Positions 8,362-17,454 of a stretch of 20,068 bases of DNA are shown in pieces. The position numbers and the translations under genes are program-made. Under the pieces are notes generated by a model. It was given only the letters and a program-made list of their open reading frames with translations, made no database searches and was not told the origin of the DNA. Positions within the stretch are counted from its first letter, which is position 1; each line of letters opens with the position of its first letter. This stretch comes from FEN-1297 sp964498065 (GTDB lineage Bacteria; Bacteroidota; Ignavibacteria; Ignavibacteriales; Ignavibacteriaceae), in contig CAZCFZ010000067.1 of the NCBI GenBank assembly GCA_964498065.1, positions 1 through 20,068 of the forward strand, read 5' to 3'.

Positions 8362-9648
8362 TTAATTTGTAGACGAAGTGGGCGTTTTAATCTGTTCAGA
8401 AAAAGAACTATCATAACGTTCGTTTTCTATTTTATTTTGATAATCGCTTTCAAAGTAAGCATTAATAGGATCAACAGGTAAATTTTTATTCATTCTGGCT
8501 TTTGCAACTATAGGTCTAACATCGGAATTCATAACAGCATTGTTAAAGAAGCGATTTGCCAGAATTATCTCATCTTCCTTTTGATAATTTGAGAGCTTAT
8601 TTGAATCAACCAGCAATGCCTTGGCAAATGAAAGTTGCAATGAATCAATAGAATGCAAAATTGCAGGGATTCTTTTCTCACGGCTGCTGCATTGATCTAT
8701 CATAAGTGCCCAGTTTTTCCTTCCCATTATTCCTCCCCCGGATACCAGTTCGAAAAAAATCCTTGCCAGTTCGGGATTTGGTTCAACGGCGTGATCATCA
8801 TCTGCAGCATACCTTGTATTGAAATGAAAGCCTCCGAAAATTCCTTCAGCCAAAAGTCTTGCTAAAATCTGCTCGACATTAGTCGAATGATGGTGATGCC
8901 CCATATCTATAAGCACACCGCCGTTCTCTCCGAATTCTTTTACCATTAAATAAGCACTGCCCCAATCAGGTATAACCGTACTGTATGTACCGGGTTCAAA
9001 TACTTTATACTCTATCAATACCTTAACTTTTTTGCCTGTGCTTTTTTTATTGATGGTTTCGATCTCAACAGCAATATCATGTAAAGATTTTTTTGTATTA
9101 TCAATTGCCTTCATTAACTCAACTTGCCCTGGGTAATTTGAACCGTCCGGCACCCAAACAGCAACAATACCGTTCCCCAGTTCAGATGCTATTTTTGCCG
9201 AAAGTATTGTCTGTTCAATATAGCGTATACGTGTATTTTCTTCTTTAGCCGAAAGGCTGCCCCTATAAGAGCCTTTCAAAAAATAAGTTGGATTGATCGA
9301 CCCTAATTTTAATCCGCGATTTTTAGCCTCGCCTTCGACTTGCTTCGCTAGTTCATATGAGCCCGTTAAACCGTCGTATGAATAATCCCAAAGGATATGA
9401 GTAGCTACACCCTCTACAGCGTCTGTAAGTTTATTTACAAAGGCAGCATCATCAAGCTTTTCATATACATCCCTTGCATATCCCGGCGGCATATAATTTC
9501 CGAACCTTCCGCCACCGAATTTTCCGAAAACCCAGCTTGGAATTTCAACTTTAAAATTTTCTACAGCTTTTATTGCATTATTAATCCGCTTCTCACCGAA
9601 TTCACCGGCAAGATATGCGAGCCCATATTCTAATTGTTTTTCCATCAT
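8362..9648 (-). CDS. rhaI: L-rhamnose isomerase (Pseudomonas stutzeri-type)
   Basis: A cytoplasmic metalloenzyme that interconverts L-rhamnose and L-rhamnulose, the first catabolic step. The 428 residues match the length of the TIM-barrel RhaI type and not the E. coli RhaA length or pattern. Visible active-site elements are Glu213 in LIEYKVFEPG, Asp248 and His251 in LIDMGHHHH, His275 in FHFN, Asp283 and Asp285 in ADDDHA, and Asp318 in ALMIDQC. Relative to my recollection of the P. stutzeri enzyme numbering, these fall at a near-constant offset, covering metal ligands and catalytic residues. Two adjacent ATGs (9648 and 9645) are possible. The gene follows the Lut fusion by 30 bases, inside the operon. 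A related promiscuous role on other aldoses or ketoses is possible, but the neighbouring rhamnulokinase and aldolase fix the physiological role. Confidence 0.93.
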   Translation of the reverse strand: MMEKQLEYGLAYLAGEFGEKRINNAIKAVENFKVEIPSWVFGKFGGGRFGNYMPPGYARDVYEKLDDAAFVNKLTDAVEGVATHILWDYSYDGLTGSYELAKQVEGEAKNRGLKLGSINPTYFLKGSYRGSLSAKEENTRIRYIEQTILSAKIASELGNGIVAVWVPDGSNYPGQVELMKAIDNTKKSLHDIAVEIETINKKSTGKKVKVLIEYKVFEPGTYSTVIPDWGSAYLMVKEFGENGGVLIDMGHHHHSTNVEQILARLLAEGIFGGFHFNTRYAADDDHAVEPNPELARIFFELVSGGGIMGRKNWALMIDQCSSREKRIPAILHSIDSLQLSFAKALLVDSNKLSNYQKEDEIILANRFFNNAVMNSDVRPIVAKARMNKNLPVDPINAYFESDYQNKIENERYDSSFSEQIKTPTSSTN

Positions 9649-9678
9649 GTTTTTACTCGTGTTGTTTGGGAAATAATT

Positions 9679-11895
9679 TTATTTCAATAATATTTCTAAA
9701 AATTCAATTGGATGATAAACGGGATTATCAATTTCACCGGTAATTTGATCCCGGCATGAAGTACCGCTTGCAATAACAATTTTACTGCTTTTGAATGAAT
9801 CGGAATATTTTATTTGCTTTATCAGTTCATTGCCTATGCTCTTGCTTATTTCGTAATATTTTTTTTTATACCCAAAGCTGCCTGCCATTCCACAGCATTC
9901 AACATTTGATTCTTCAACTTCAATCCCAATTCTTCTAAAAAAATCCGCCGCAGCACTTCCGGCACCTATTGTTTTCATCTGGCAATGAGCATGATAAAAA
10001 ATATTCTCCGGTATATTTTCTAATTTAATTTTACCTGTCAAATTTAGTTGTTCATCATGCATCATTTTATTTAGAAATTCAATCGGATCAAAACTGTGCA
10101 TGGAAAGCTTTTCAAAGAGCTTATCGTTATTTATTAATTTTTCGTAATCATATCTGAAAAGAGCTAATACACTCGGTTCAACAACAATTATACTCTTCCC
10201 ATTATCAATTATATTTTCAAGATAGGCAGCAACAATTTTTGCTTCTTTTTCTGCTTTTTCTATTAGGCCCTGTGATTGCGCAGCTCTTCCTTCAGATAGC
10301 GCTTTGCTTAAAATTGCCGGTATTCCTAATTTATCAAATACCTTAATTGTCGCCATGCCTACCATTGGATTATTATAGTTAGTATATACATCGGCAAATA
10401 AAACCACTCCATTTGTTGAACCGGTAGATGAAATCTTTAAAGGATTATTTTTTCTATACGATTGATATTGTTTAAGTAAAGTTTGACCAATAAACTTTGG
10501 CAGTCTGCGGCGCTTATCTACACCTACAATTTTTTCCATTAGATTTTTACTTACATCAAGGCTGCTAATCCAATTTGAAATTCCCGGAAATATTGAAGCA
10601 TATCCTACAAGCTTGGAAAAATTTCCGAAGAATTTTTTCTGCAGTGAAAAACTTTTCCCTGCCTGTAGTAGGCGGTGTTTTATTGCTGTATTTAAGCGGG
10701 GAATATCGATTTTTACAGGACAATTAGGAACACACCTGCAACAACTTGAACATAATTCCGCAAACCTTGCCTTTTCCAGATCACCTGTCGTACCAATAGT
10801 CCATGCACCACCAATCCCGCCTACGTAACATTCCCCACCAAAAGCGTGGCCTCCCACAGTTTGAAAGTTTGCACAGGAATTCATACAGGCGCTGCATCTA
10901 ATACAATAAAGGGCTTCTTTTAAATCTTTGTCCATCCTCATATTCAACCGGCCGTTATTTATAAGCACAAGATGGAATTCTCTTTGATTATCTTTTCTTC
11001 GGTTTAAGTTAAATATAGGAAAACTTGTCGGAGGTTCAATTATATTTGTATATGAAGTAAGAGGCTGGCCGGTTCCACTTGCTGCCAGAAGCTCAATAAA
11101 TACACCAAAGTCTTTTTTCCTTTCAATTATTTTTTCTATACCTGCAACTGCTATATGAATTGCCGGAAGCTGAGTTGTAAGCCTAATGTTGCCTTCACTT
11201 TCCACCAAAAGAATGGCACCTTCATCTGCTGCTATTAAGTTAGCTCCGCTTATGCCAATATCCGCTAAAAGAAATTTTTGTCTTAAAATATCTCTTGCAA
11301 ACTCTGTTAACTCTTCACCGGTGTCCAGCTTTTTATCTGTTGTAAAGTTTTTCTTAAAGAGTTCAGATATACTTTCCCGACTACGATGAATAGCCGGAGC
11401 TACATTGTGAGACGGCTGTTCTTTTGAAACTTGCAAAATAAATTCTGCTAAATCAGTCTCTGCTACTTCAATTCCTACCTTTTCCAGAACAGAGTTTAGT
11501 CCTATTTCTTCTGTTGTAATTGATTTTGACTTTACAACAAGTTTAGCTTTGCGCGATATACAGATATTTTTTATGTAATTTACCGCATCGTCTTTAGTCT
11601 CAGCAAGGAAAACATTTCCGCCGCGTGCTTTAACAGCTAATGTTAATTTCAATATTAGTTGTTCTAAATTTTCAATAGACTTTTCTTTAATCAAGCGAGC
11701 TCTGTCTTTCAACTTTTCATAATCGTCTAACTTTTTAACAGCTTTATATCTATTTGTATTAAACGTTTGAGTATTAAGACGCAATGCGTCTGTCTCAACA
11801 TCCAGCGCTAATTTAATAGCCATGCAAAGTGAATCTTTTGATGATTTATCAGCTACTTGTCTTGGATGAATTATATAGTCGTTAATGTTTACCAT
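9679..11895 (-). CDS. LutB-LutA fusion, iron-sulfur L-lactate oxidation protein
   Basis: A 738-residue fusion of two lactate-utilisation subunits. Residues ~50-315 form a LUD (LutB) domain, with ADIGISGANLIAADEGAILL and the LTTQLPAIHIAVAGIEKI segment. Residues 331-341 (CIRCSACMNSC) and 382-392 (CSSCCRCVPNC) are two 4Fe-4S ferredoxin motifs. Residues ~495-738 are the cysteine-rich LutA part, with HCQMKT near 637, CCGMAGSFG at 667-675 and GTSC at 711-714. The two subunits are separate in Bacillus LutABC. The first LutA repeat keeps VYTNYNNPMVG but has KALSEGR where a CCG is expected, so only one CCG survives. The protein should work with the adjacent LutC to oxidise L-lactate from lactaldehyde to pyruvate. 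Its start lies 3 bases past the lutC stop, which indicates tight coupling. Confidence 0.9.
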   Translation of the reverse strand: MVNINDYIIHPRQVADKSSKDSLCMAIKLALDVETDALRLNTQTFNTNRYKAVKKLDDYEKLKDRARLIKEKSIENLEQLILKLTLAVKARGGNVFLAETKDDAVNYIKNICISRKAKLVVKSKSITTEEIGLNSVLEKVGIEVAETDLAEFILQVSKEQPSHNVAPAIHRSRESISELFKKNFTTDKKLDTGEELTEFARDILRQKFLLADIGISGANLIAADEGAILLVESEGNIRLTTQLPAIHIAVAGIEKIIERKKDFGVFIELLAASGTGQPLTSYTNIIEPPTSFPIFNLNRRKDNQREFHLVLINNGRLNMRMDKDLKEALYCIRCSACMNSCANFQTVGGHAFGGECYVGGIGGAWTIGTTGDLEKARFAELCSSCCRCVPNCPVKIDIPRLNTAIKHRLLQAGKSFSLQKKFFGNFSKLVGYASIFPGISNWISSLDVSKNLMEKIVGVDKRRRLPKFIGQTLLKQYQSYRKNNPLKISSTGSTNGVVLFADVYTNYNNPMVGMATIKVFDKLGIPAILSKALSEGRAAQSQGLIEKAEKEAKIVAAYLENIIDNGKSIIVVEPSVLALFRYDYEKLINNDKLFEKLSMHSFDPIEFLNKMMHDEQLNLTGKIKLENIPENIFYHAHCQMKTIGAGSAAADFFRRIGIEVEESNVECCGMAGSFGYKKKYYEISKSIGNELIKQIKYSDSFKSSKIVIASGTSCRDQITGEIDNPVYHPIEFLEILLK

Positions 11896-11898
11896 TTG

Positions 11899-12426
11899 TC
11901 ATTCTAAAATAATTATATGCAGCTTACCCGGTCCATGAACTCCTCTTACCAGAGGCCCCATATCTGCAGTTGCACTGGGACCAGTTATAATAGAGAATGA
12001 TTCAGGCAGCGCTTTTCCGTTATAGAAGCTTTCCGAAAAAATATCACGCGGTTTTTCGACAATTACTTTACCGTCGAGAACTACAACATGCTTTCTAGTA
12101 AGCATGCTTATCGGAGCAGACAAATTGTTGTTAATTGCCACACATACTGAACCGGTAGAAGCGATTCCGCAAAACGCATCTGTAATTCCGGTTTTTATTT
12201 TTAACAGCTGTTCATTTGTAGGTTGGGTAATAACATTTTCATTTAATTTAAATCTTGAAAAAAGATCGGTGTTTAAATATTCAGTTTCGGCAAATAGCAA
12301 CGTTTCATTTCCCGAAACAGAAAGTAAAGCAGTATTTAATGAATCGGCAGTTGCCCGGATTTTTTCAACAGTAGCAGCAGTTCCTTCTGCATTTGATATA
12401 AATTGTTTTATTAGTTCCGTAATCAT
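11899..12426 (-). CDS. lutC: LUD-domain lactate utilisation protein (LutC-like)
   Basis: A cytoplasmic protein of 175 residues and single-domain LUD (DUF162) architecture, slightly shorter than typical LutC. The C-terminal half has the characteristic run VCVAINNNLSAPISMLTRKHVVVLD, a SFSIITGPSATADM segment and a GVHGPGKLHIIILE ending. LutC acts with LutA and LutB in L-lactate oxidation. Here those two are fused and encoded immediately downstream with a 3-base gap. The gene also starts only 16 bases past the rhamnulokinase stop, so all are co-transcribed. The position joins lactate oxidation to the rhamnose pathway, whose aldolase/dehydrogenase yields L-lactate. Function in the complex is known for the family; detailed chemistry of this subunit cannot be read here. 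Confidence 0.88.
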   Translation of the reverse strand: MITELIKQFISNAEGTAATVEKIRATADSLNTALLSVSGNETLLFAETEYLNTDLFSRFKLNENVITQPTNEQLLKIKTGITDAFCGIASTGSVCVAINNNLSAPISMLTRKHVVVLDGKVIVEKPRDIFSESFYNGKALPESFSIITGPSATADMGPLVRGVHGPGKLHIIILE

Positions 12427-12442
12427 CTAATTACTCATTATT

Positions 12443-13924
12443 TTAATGCCTTAAAATATATTTATATCTCTGTTCATTTTCATTAAAATAATCAGCATTC
12501 TTTGGTTCGTACATTTTTAATTTGAAAGAATTTGCAACAACCATTCTCCAGGATTTTAAATCTGATACCGCACCTATGGCAATTGCCTGCATCCCGATAT
12601 TCCCTATTATTGTTCCTTCCAGAGGCCCGGCAAGGACATTACGGCCCAAAGCATCTGCCGTTAATTGTGTTAGAAGCTCATTCTGTATCCCGCCACCGAC
12701 TGCATGTAAAATTTTTATGCTTTTACCTGTAATTTTTTCTATTTCCATTAAGGTATTTCTATAACTGAAAGCTAGGCTTTCTAAAATAACTCTTATTACA
12801 AAACCTACATTATTATCTATTGTTTGGCCAGTTTCTTCCAAATACTCCAAAATCTTTTCCGGCATTCCGCCTTCTTTATAAAATCTATTATCGTCAAAAT
12901 CTACCCAGGCTTTTGCAGGCCCATTTTTACCAGCCAAGCCAGCCAATTCGTTATAACTATATTGAATAGAATTCTCATTCCAGTAACGCCTGCATTCCTG
13001 TACTGGCCATAAGCCTAAGATATTTTTAAGAAACCGGATTGTATTTTCCGCCCCGCCTTCGTTAGAGAAATTGTATTCCATTGCCTTTTGAGAAAGCAGT
13101 GGCTGTTCAAGTTCGATTCCCATTAAAGACCAAGTACCCGAACTTAAGAAAGCCCAATTCTTAATGTATGAAGGGATCGAAACTACTGCAGATGCAGTAT
13201 CATGCGTAGCACCTGCAATAACTGGTATATCAGAATTTAATCCTACTCTCTCTGCGACCGAAGGCAGGAGATTTCCAAGGATAGTACCCGGCTTAACAAT
13301 CTCGGGGAATATTCTTCTCGGGATCTTAAATTCATCAATTAAATCCCACGCCCATTCCCGTGAAACCGAATCTAACAAGCCTGTTGTTGAAGCATTTGTA
13401 TATTCGGTTTTTTTCTCTCCCGCAAGTAAGAAGTTTAGGAAGTCGGGAATCATTAACATCTTATCGTTAATGGTCAACAAATTTATTTTATTTTTTTTCT
13501 CGGATAAAAGCTGGAACAACGTATTAAATTGTACAAATTGAATACCTGTCCTCGAATAAATTTTTTCTTTTGGAACAGTTTTAAATGCTTGTTCCATTAT
13601 ATTGTCTGTTCGTTCATCCCGGTAATGATGCGGATTGATTAGAATACGTTCGTTCGAATCAATTAAAACATAATCCACTGCCCATGTATCAATCCCGATT
13701 CCATTAAATTTTCTGCCAAAATTTTTGCTGGCTTTTGTTAAACCTACAATTATCTCTTCATAAATTGCAAGTATATCCCAGTAACGTCCGGTTTTATCTT
13801 TAATGTTGTATGTCGGAAAGCGATGGACTTCTTTCAAGGTAATCTTATTATCATCCAGCACAGCAACAACACAGCGCCCGCTCTCCGCACCAAGATCGAT
13901 ACCTATAAATTTTTTTTCTTTCAC
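12443..13924 (-). CDS. rhaB: L-rhamnulokinase
   Basis: A FGGY-family carbohydrate kinase of 493 residues that phosphorylates L-rhamnulose at C1 using ATP. Motifs visible are the N-terminal phosphate loop GIDLGAESGR (8-17), GIDTWAVDY (77-85), the YRDERTD sugar-site segment (101-107), AGATHDTASAV (237-247) whose Asp242 is the expected catalytic base, SSGTWSLMGIE (261-271) and a C-terminal HAVGGGIQN adenosine-site motif. GIDLGAESGR and the GTWSLMGIE spacing are typical of RhaB. The start is GTG at 13924. No in-frame ATG lies closer to the phosphate loop, and the protein begins right before it as FGGY kinases do. The gene sits between the aldolase/dehydrogenase and lutC, with short spacers on both sides. 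Confidence 0.95.
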   Translation of the reverse strand: MKEKKFIGIDLGAESGRCVVAVLDDNKITLKEVHRFPTYNIKDKTGRYWDILAIYEEIIVGLTKASKNFGRKFNGIGIDTWAVDYVLIDSNERILINPHHYRDERTDNIMEQAFKTVPKEKIYSRTGIQFVQFNTLFQLLSEKKNKINLLTINDKMLMIPDFLNFLLAGEKKTEYTNASTTGLLDSVSREWAWDLIDEFKIPRRIFPEIVKPGTILGNLLPSVAERVGLNSDIPVIAGATHDTASAVVSIPSYIKNWAFLSSGTWSLMGIELEQPLLSQKAMEYNFSNEGGAENTIRFLKNILGLWPVQECRRYWNENSIQYSYNELAGLAGKNGPAKAWVDFDDNRFYKEGGMPEKILEYLEETGQTIDNNVGFVIRVILESLAFSYRNTLMEIEKITGKSIKILHAVGGGIQNELLTQLTADALGRNVLAGPLEGTIIGNIGMQAIAIGAVSDLKSWRMVVANSFKLKMYEPKNADYFNENEQRYKYILRH

Positions 13925-13984
13925 CGAAATAAAATATTTAAGTGGGAATAATAAATTATAATTCTGATAATCTAATTCATTTCA

Positions 13985-16168
13985 TTAACGCAGGAAAGCT
14001 TCTTTAAGACCAGCATCTACAGGTATAATGTGTCCAGTAGTTCGACTAGACTTATCAGAAACTAAATAAAGACCTGCTTCAACAATATCTGTTGGACGAA
14101 CATCTTTGTGAAGTAATGTCCGTTTAGAGTAGAAGTTTGCTAATTTATTCTTTAAAAATTCAGTTTTCTCGTCTATATCGTATTCAATTTTATACTTCTC
14201 TAAACTTTTTATTACTCTTTCACGAGGGAACATAGTACTACCTTGAATGACGGTTGCTGGGCTAACCCCGTTTAGTCTGAGCACAGGAGAATAACGTACT
14301 GCAAGTTCTCTTATTAAATGATTTACTGCTGCTTTACTTACATCATAGGGCTCACTGCCAAGTTTTGGTACAACAGCATTTGCGGAACTTGTTAGTAATG
14401 CCACACCATTTGAATTCTGTTTTTTAATAATATTAACAAATTCTTCAACTATGATGTAATTACCAGTAACATTTATATTGAATGTCTTGGTCCATGTATC
14501 ATCATAATAGGTATTACCATCCTTATCAGCATAAATAAAAATTGCAGCAGTATTTACTAATATATCTAAACCACCAAATTCTAGAACAATTTTATTATAT
14601 GCATTTACTACCGATTGTCTATCTGTAATATTCAATTGAACTGCTATTGAGCTTTCTGGAAATTTAGAATTCAATTCTGTAACAGTTTTTTCAGTGGATT
14701 TTAAATCGAGATCTGCAACAGCTATATGAGCTCCTTCACTAGCAAGTTTAACACAAAATTCACGCCCTATGCCGTTACCTCCACCAACTACAACTGCAAT
14801 CTTTCTAGCAAATTCTTTTTCTTTTGGTTGTCGTTGTATCTTTGCCTCTTCTAAAGCCCAGTATTCAATTCTAAATGCTTCTTTGGGAGATAATGACACA
14901 TAATTATTACGTACTCTTTCAGGTTGAATATCATTGTCAATTTTATCCGTATCCATAGATGTAGCTCCTTCCATCACATGAATTGCATTAACATAAAACT
15001 CTCCTGTTATTCTTGCTTCCTTTTTATTTTTCCCGAAACTAAGCATACCGACACCGGGAAGCAATACAACAGTTGGTTTTGTGCCTCTCATTGCTGGAGA
15101 ATCTATTTCCCTATTGCTTGCGTAATAATTTTTATAATCTTCGGCATATTTTTTGAATGCACTTTTCACAGCTGACTTGAGTACATCAATATCATCCTTT
15201 TGGGGATTCCAATCTACATACATAGGCCTAACTTTTGTCCTGATAAAATGGTCAGGACAACTTGTTCCCATCAATGCCATCTCTTCACCATTATTACTAT
15301 TTACAAATCTTAGTACTTCTGGGAAATCTACATAATGACCTAAAACTAATTTTTCTTCGCTTATTCCACCTCGGATTGTTGACATAATCTGTTCAACTAT
15401 TTTCTCCTTATTCTTTAGTGTTTTATACCTTTGTCCCCCGAATATTTTTTCGCTTTTATTCTGAATTCTGGATATGACAAATTTGCCCAAACTGTCAATA
15501 ATTTCCAATGTAAGGCGGTAACACTCGTAATGTCCGTTTGCCCAATTAATTAATCCGTGAGAACCAAGGATTACACCTTCCGCTTGAGGATTCCTTTCAA
15601 TGACTTCTTGAAGCAATGTTCCAAGGTGATAACCTGGTCTTTGCCATGGAATCCATTCCAAATTATATCCGAATTCGGCATTAAACTCCTTCAATAATTG
15701 TCGACCATTTGCAGAAGCTGCAATTGCTATAGCCCAATCGGGATGCATATGATCAACGTTTTTATATGGGATCAGTCCATGTAGTGGTGTGTCTATTGAT
15801 GCCGGTCTTGGATTCGAATTAAATGTACACATTGGATAATAAGCCAACATTTCATCTTCATACTTTTCTCCAGCATATTTTTTCTGAAGTGATATAAACT
15901 TATTCATATATAATGTGGCAAATCCGTCTCGTTTTATTGAACCTAGATCCCCGCCACTTCCTTTGACCCACAATACTTCAACCTTTTCATCAGTGAGTGG
16001 ATCGTCCATAATAATTTTTGAAGAAGTATTACCACCTCCAAAATTAGTTATTCGTAAATCTGAACCTAATAGATTTGAACGATAACGTAATTTTTCTGGC
16101 TCATCAAGCTTTTCAGCAAATTTATCATCCCACATGTCTTTTAAATATGTTAATTTTTTTTGTTTCAT
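13985..16168 (-). CDS. rhaEW: Bifunctional L-rhamnulose-1-phosphate aldolase / L-lactaldehyde dehydrogenase (RhaEW type)
   Basis: A 727-residue fusion. Residues ~1-440 form a class II aldolase/adducin-type domain: FGGGNTSS (43-50), KGSGGDL (69-75), the metal-site DHMHPDW (139-145) and GSHGLINW (202-209). It would cleave rhamnulose-1-phosphate to DHAP and L-lactaldehyde. Residues ~453-727 are a short-chain dehydrogenase: nucleotide loop GGGNGIG (462-468), VNTAA (538-542), Ser594/595, and the YxxxK pair Tyr608/Lys612, with PVDAG near the end. This domain is taken to oxidise lactaldehyde to L-lactate with NAD+. The architecture is that of the RhaEW enzyme described from comparative genomics and biochemistry in Chloroflexus and relatives. 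The frame reaches a GTG at 16177, but ATG at 16168 is the more natural start. It is the first structural gene after the regulator, preceded by putative operators. Confidence 0.92.
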   Translation of the reverse strand: MKQKKLTYLKDMWDDKFAEKLDEPEKLRYRSNLLGSDLRITNFGGGNTSSKIIMDDPLTDEKVEVLWVKGSGGDLGSIKRDGFATLYMNKFISLQKKYAGEKYEDEMLAYYPMCTFNSNPRPASIDTPLHGLIPYKNVDHMHPDWAIAIAASANGRQLLKEFNAEFGYNLEWIPWQRPGYHLGTLLQEVIERNPQAEGVILGSHGLINWANGHYECYRLTLEIIDSLGKFVISRIQNKSEKIFGGQRYKTLKNKEKIVEQIMSTIRGGISEEKLVLGHYVDFPEVLRFVNSNNGEEMALMGTSCPDHFIRTKVRPMYVDWNPQKDDIDVLKSAVKSAFKKYAEDYKNYYASNREIDSPAMRGTKPTVVLLPGVGMLSFGKNKKEARITGEFYVNAIHVMEGATSMDTDKIDNDIQPERVRNNYVSLSPKEAFRIEYWALEEAKIQRQPKEKEFARKIAVVVGGGNGIGREFCVKLASEGAHIAVADLDLKSTEKTVTELNSKFPESSIAVQLNITDRQSVVNAYNKIVLEFGGLDILVNTAAIFIYADKDGNTYYDDTWTKTFNINVTGNYIIVEEFVNIIKKQNSNGVALLTSSANAVVPKLGSEPYDVSKAAVNHLIRELAVRYSPVLRLNGVSPATVIQGSTMFPRERVIKSLEKYKIEYDIDEKTEFLKNKLANFYSKRTLLHKDVRPTDIVEAGLYLVSDKSSRTTGHIIPVDAGLKEAFLR

Positions 16169-16183
16169 AAACTTCACATTGTT

Positions 16184-16195
16184 TTACTTAAGTAA
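16184..16195. promoter_or_regulatory. Perfect 12-bp palindrome in the aldolase leader
   Basis: TTACTTAAGTAA is self-complementary and lies 16 bases upstream of the preferred ATG of the aldolase gene. The same half-motif recurs as TTACTTAA at 16249-16256 and, inverted, as TTAAGTAA at 16273-16280, the latter overlapping the putative LacI site. The cluster suggests a regulator binding at two spaced positions, but AT-rich DNA makes such palindromes fairly easy to get by chance. Confidence 0.3.
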
Positions 16196-16261
16196 GTATT
16201 TTGATTTTATAGATTAAAAGATTATTAAATGATTCCGAAAAAGATAATTTACTTAATCAAT

Positions 16262-16277
16262 TTCGAAAACGTTTAAG
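16262..16277. promoter_or_regulatory. Putative LacI-family operator upstream of the rhamnose operon
   Basis: TTCGAAAACGTTTAAG contains the AAACGTTT core typical of LacI-family operators, with a central CG pair. It lies about 85-110 bases upstream of the aldolase start, in the 135-base gap after the regulator gene. A copy differing at one base sits upstream of the regulator gene itself (17455-17470). Sharing between autoregulatory and target promoters is the normal arrangement for local LacI-type repressors. The inducer is probably rhamnose or a pathway intermediate (inference). Confidence 0.55.
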
Positions 16278-16303
16278 TAATTTATTAAAAAATATGCTTT
16301 ATC

Positions 16304-17338
16304 TTATACAATTATTTGTTTTCTCTCAATTATCTCCGAATCTATTATAATATCTTCAAATTCCTCATATTCTTTTTTAGATTCAATCATTTTTATCAAC
16401 AAATCAGTAGACGCTTTACCCATCTCATATGGATTCTGGAATACAGTGTAAAAAGGAACTCCCAAACGGTAAACAATATCATTATCACCAAATTCGCCTA
16501 AAATTATATCATTAGGAATCGCCAATTTTTTTTCAATAAGCGCTTTGCCTGCACCATAAGTAATTAATCCTCCGATACTGACAACTCCATCAATTTCTAT
16601 CCCTTTTTCCAGCACAGTTATCATCTTATTGTAACTGTCTTCTACACTTCTAAAGGATTTAATTACTAATTTAGGATTGAATTCAATTCCTCCTTTTTCC
16701 AATGCCTCTTTATAGCCTTGGAATCTATCTTCAAGGACGCGCAAGCCCGTATTGGGCCCTAAAAACAATATTTTATTCCTTCCTTGCTCTATAAGTTTTG
16801 AGGTTAGTTTAAATGAGGCTTCCATATCATTAATTTTTACGGATTTAAAACCCAAACCCTCTAAATTTCTATCCCAACATACAATTTTAACTCCTTCATC
16901 ATATATTTTTTTATATAAGTTATAATTGCCCTCTCCCCCTGCAGCATTTAACAGAATACCATCGGCATGTATGTCAGCAAGAAATTCGATTTTCTTTTTT
17001 TCTTTATTTTTGTTTTCATCATGTACTAACAATAAACATTCATAACCTTTTCTGCTTGCTTCTTCATACATTCCTCTTGCTGCTTCAGAAAAAAATGAAA
17101 TTCGTAAGTCTGGAATGATTACACCCAAAATCCTACTTCTATTATTGATTAAAGATCTAGCTAACAAATTAGGTCTGAACCCAAGTTCTTGACTAACCTT
17201 CTTCACTTTTTCTTTTGTCTCGTAGGAAATGTCGCTGCTGTCTCTTAAAGCCTTTGAGACAGTAGCCGGAGTGATAGACAAAACTTTAGCTACATCTTTA
17301 AGGGTAACTCTTTTTCTTATTTGTTTTTTGATATTCAT
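16304..17338 (-). CDS. LacI-family transcriptional regulator of the rhamnose operon
   Basis: A DNA-binding repressor of 344 residues, normal for the family. Residues ~11-60 are the LacI helix-turn-helix and hinge: VTLKDVAKVLSITPATVSKAL, then GFRPNLLARSL. The remainder is a periplasmic-binding-protein-like effector domain: ILGVIIPDLRISFFSEAARG, ADGILLNAAGG, RNKILFLGPN, DGVVSIGG and the GVPFYTVFQNPYEMG C-terminal lobe. It is the first gene of the minus-strand series, with its own putative operator about 120 bases upstream. Its stop lies 135 bases before the aldolase start. It probably senses rhamnose or an intermediate and represses both promoters. In other phyla rhamnose genes are run by AraC or DeoR regulators; LacI control here is inferred from position and shared sites. 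Which ligand it binds cannot be read. Confidence 0.9.
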   Translation of the reverse strand: MNIKKQIRKRVTLKDVAKVLSITPATVSKALRDSSDISYETKEKVKKVSQELGFRPNLLARSLINNRSRILGVIIPDLRISFFSEAARGMYEEASRKGYECLLLVHDENKNKEKKKIEFLADIHADGILLNAAGGEGNYNLYKKIYDEGVKIVCWDRNLEGLGFKSVKINDMEASFKLTSKLIEQGRNKILFLGPNTGLRVLEDRFQGYKEALEKGGIEFNPKLVIKSFRSVEDSYNKMITVLEKGIEIDGVVSIGGLITYGAGKALIEKKLAIPNDIILGEFGDNDIVYRLGVPFYTVFQNPYEMGKASTDLLIKMIESKKEYEEFEDIIIDSEIIERKQIIV

Positions 17339-17454
17339 TTTTTATTGAATTGCTACTAAGAAGGTATTTTAAATATTTGATCTATTAAGAGTAAATATAG
17401 CTTCGCCCAGTCAGTCCCATATATTTAATATTCGAATTTAATCCCTTAATGCTT

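Noticed and set aside
13985..16168. Aldolase-dehydrogenase as an assembly-joined artefact of two genes
   Set aside because: The fusion matches the known RhaEW architecture, with a continuous conserved linker between the two domains.
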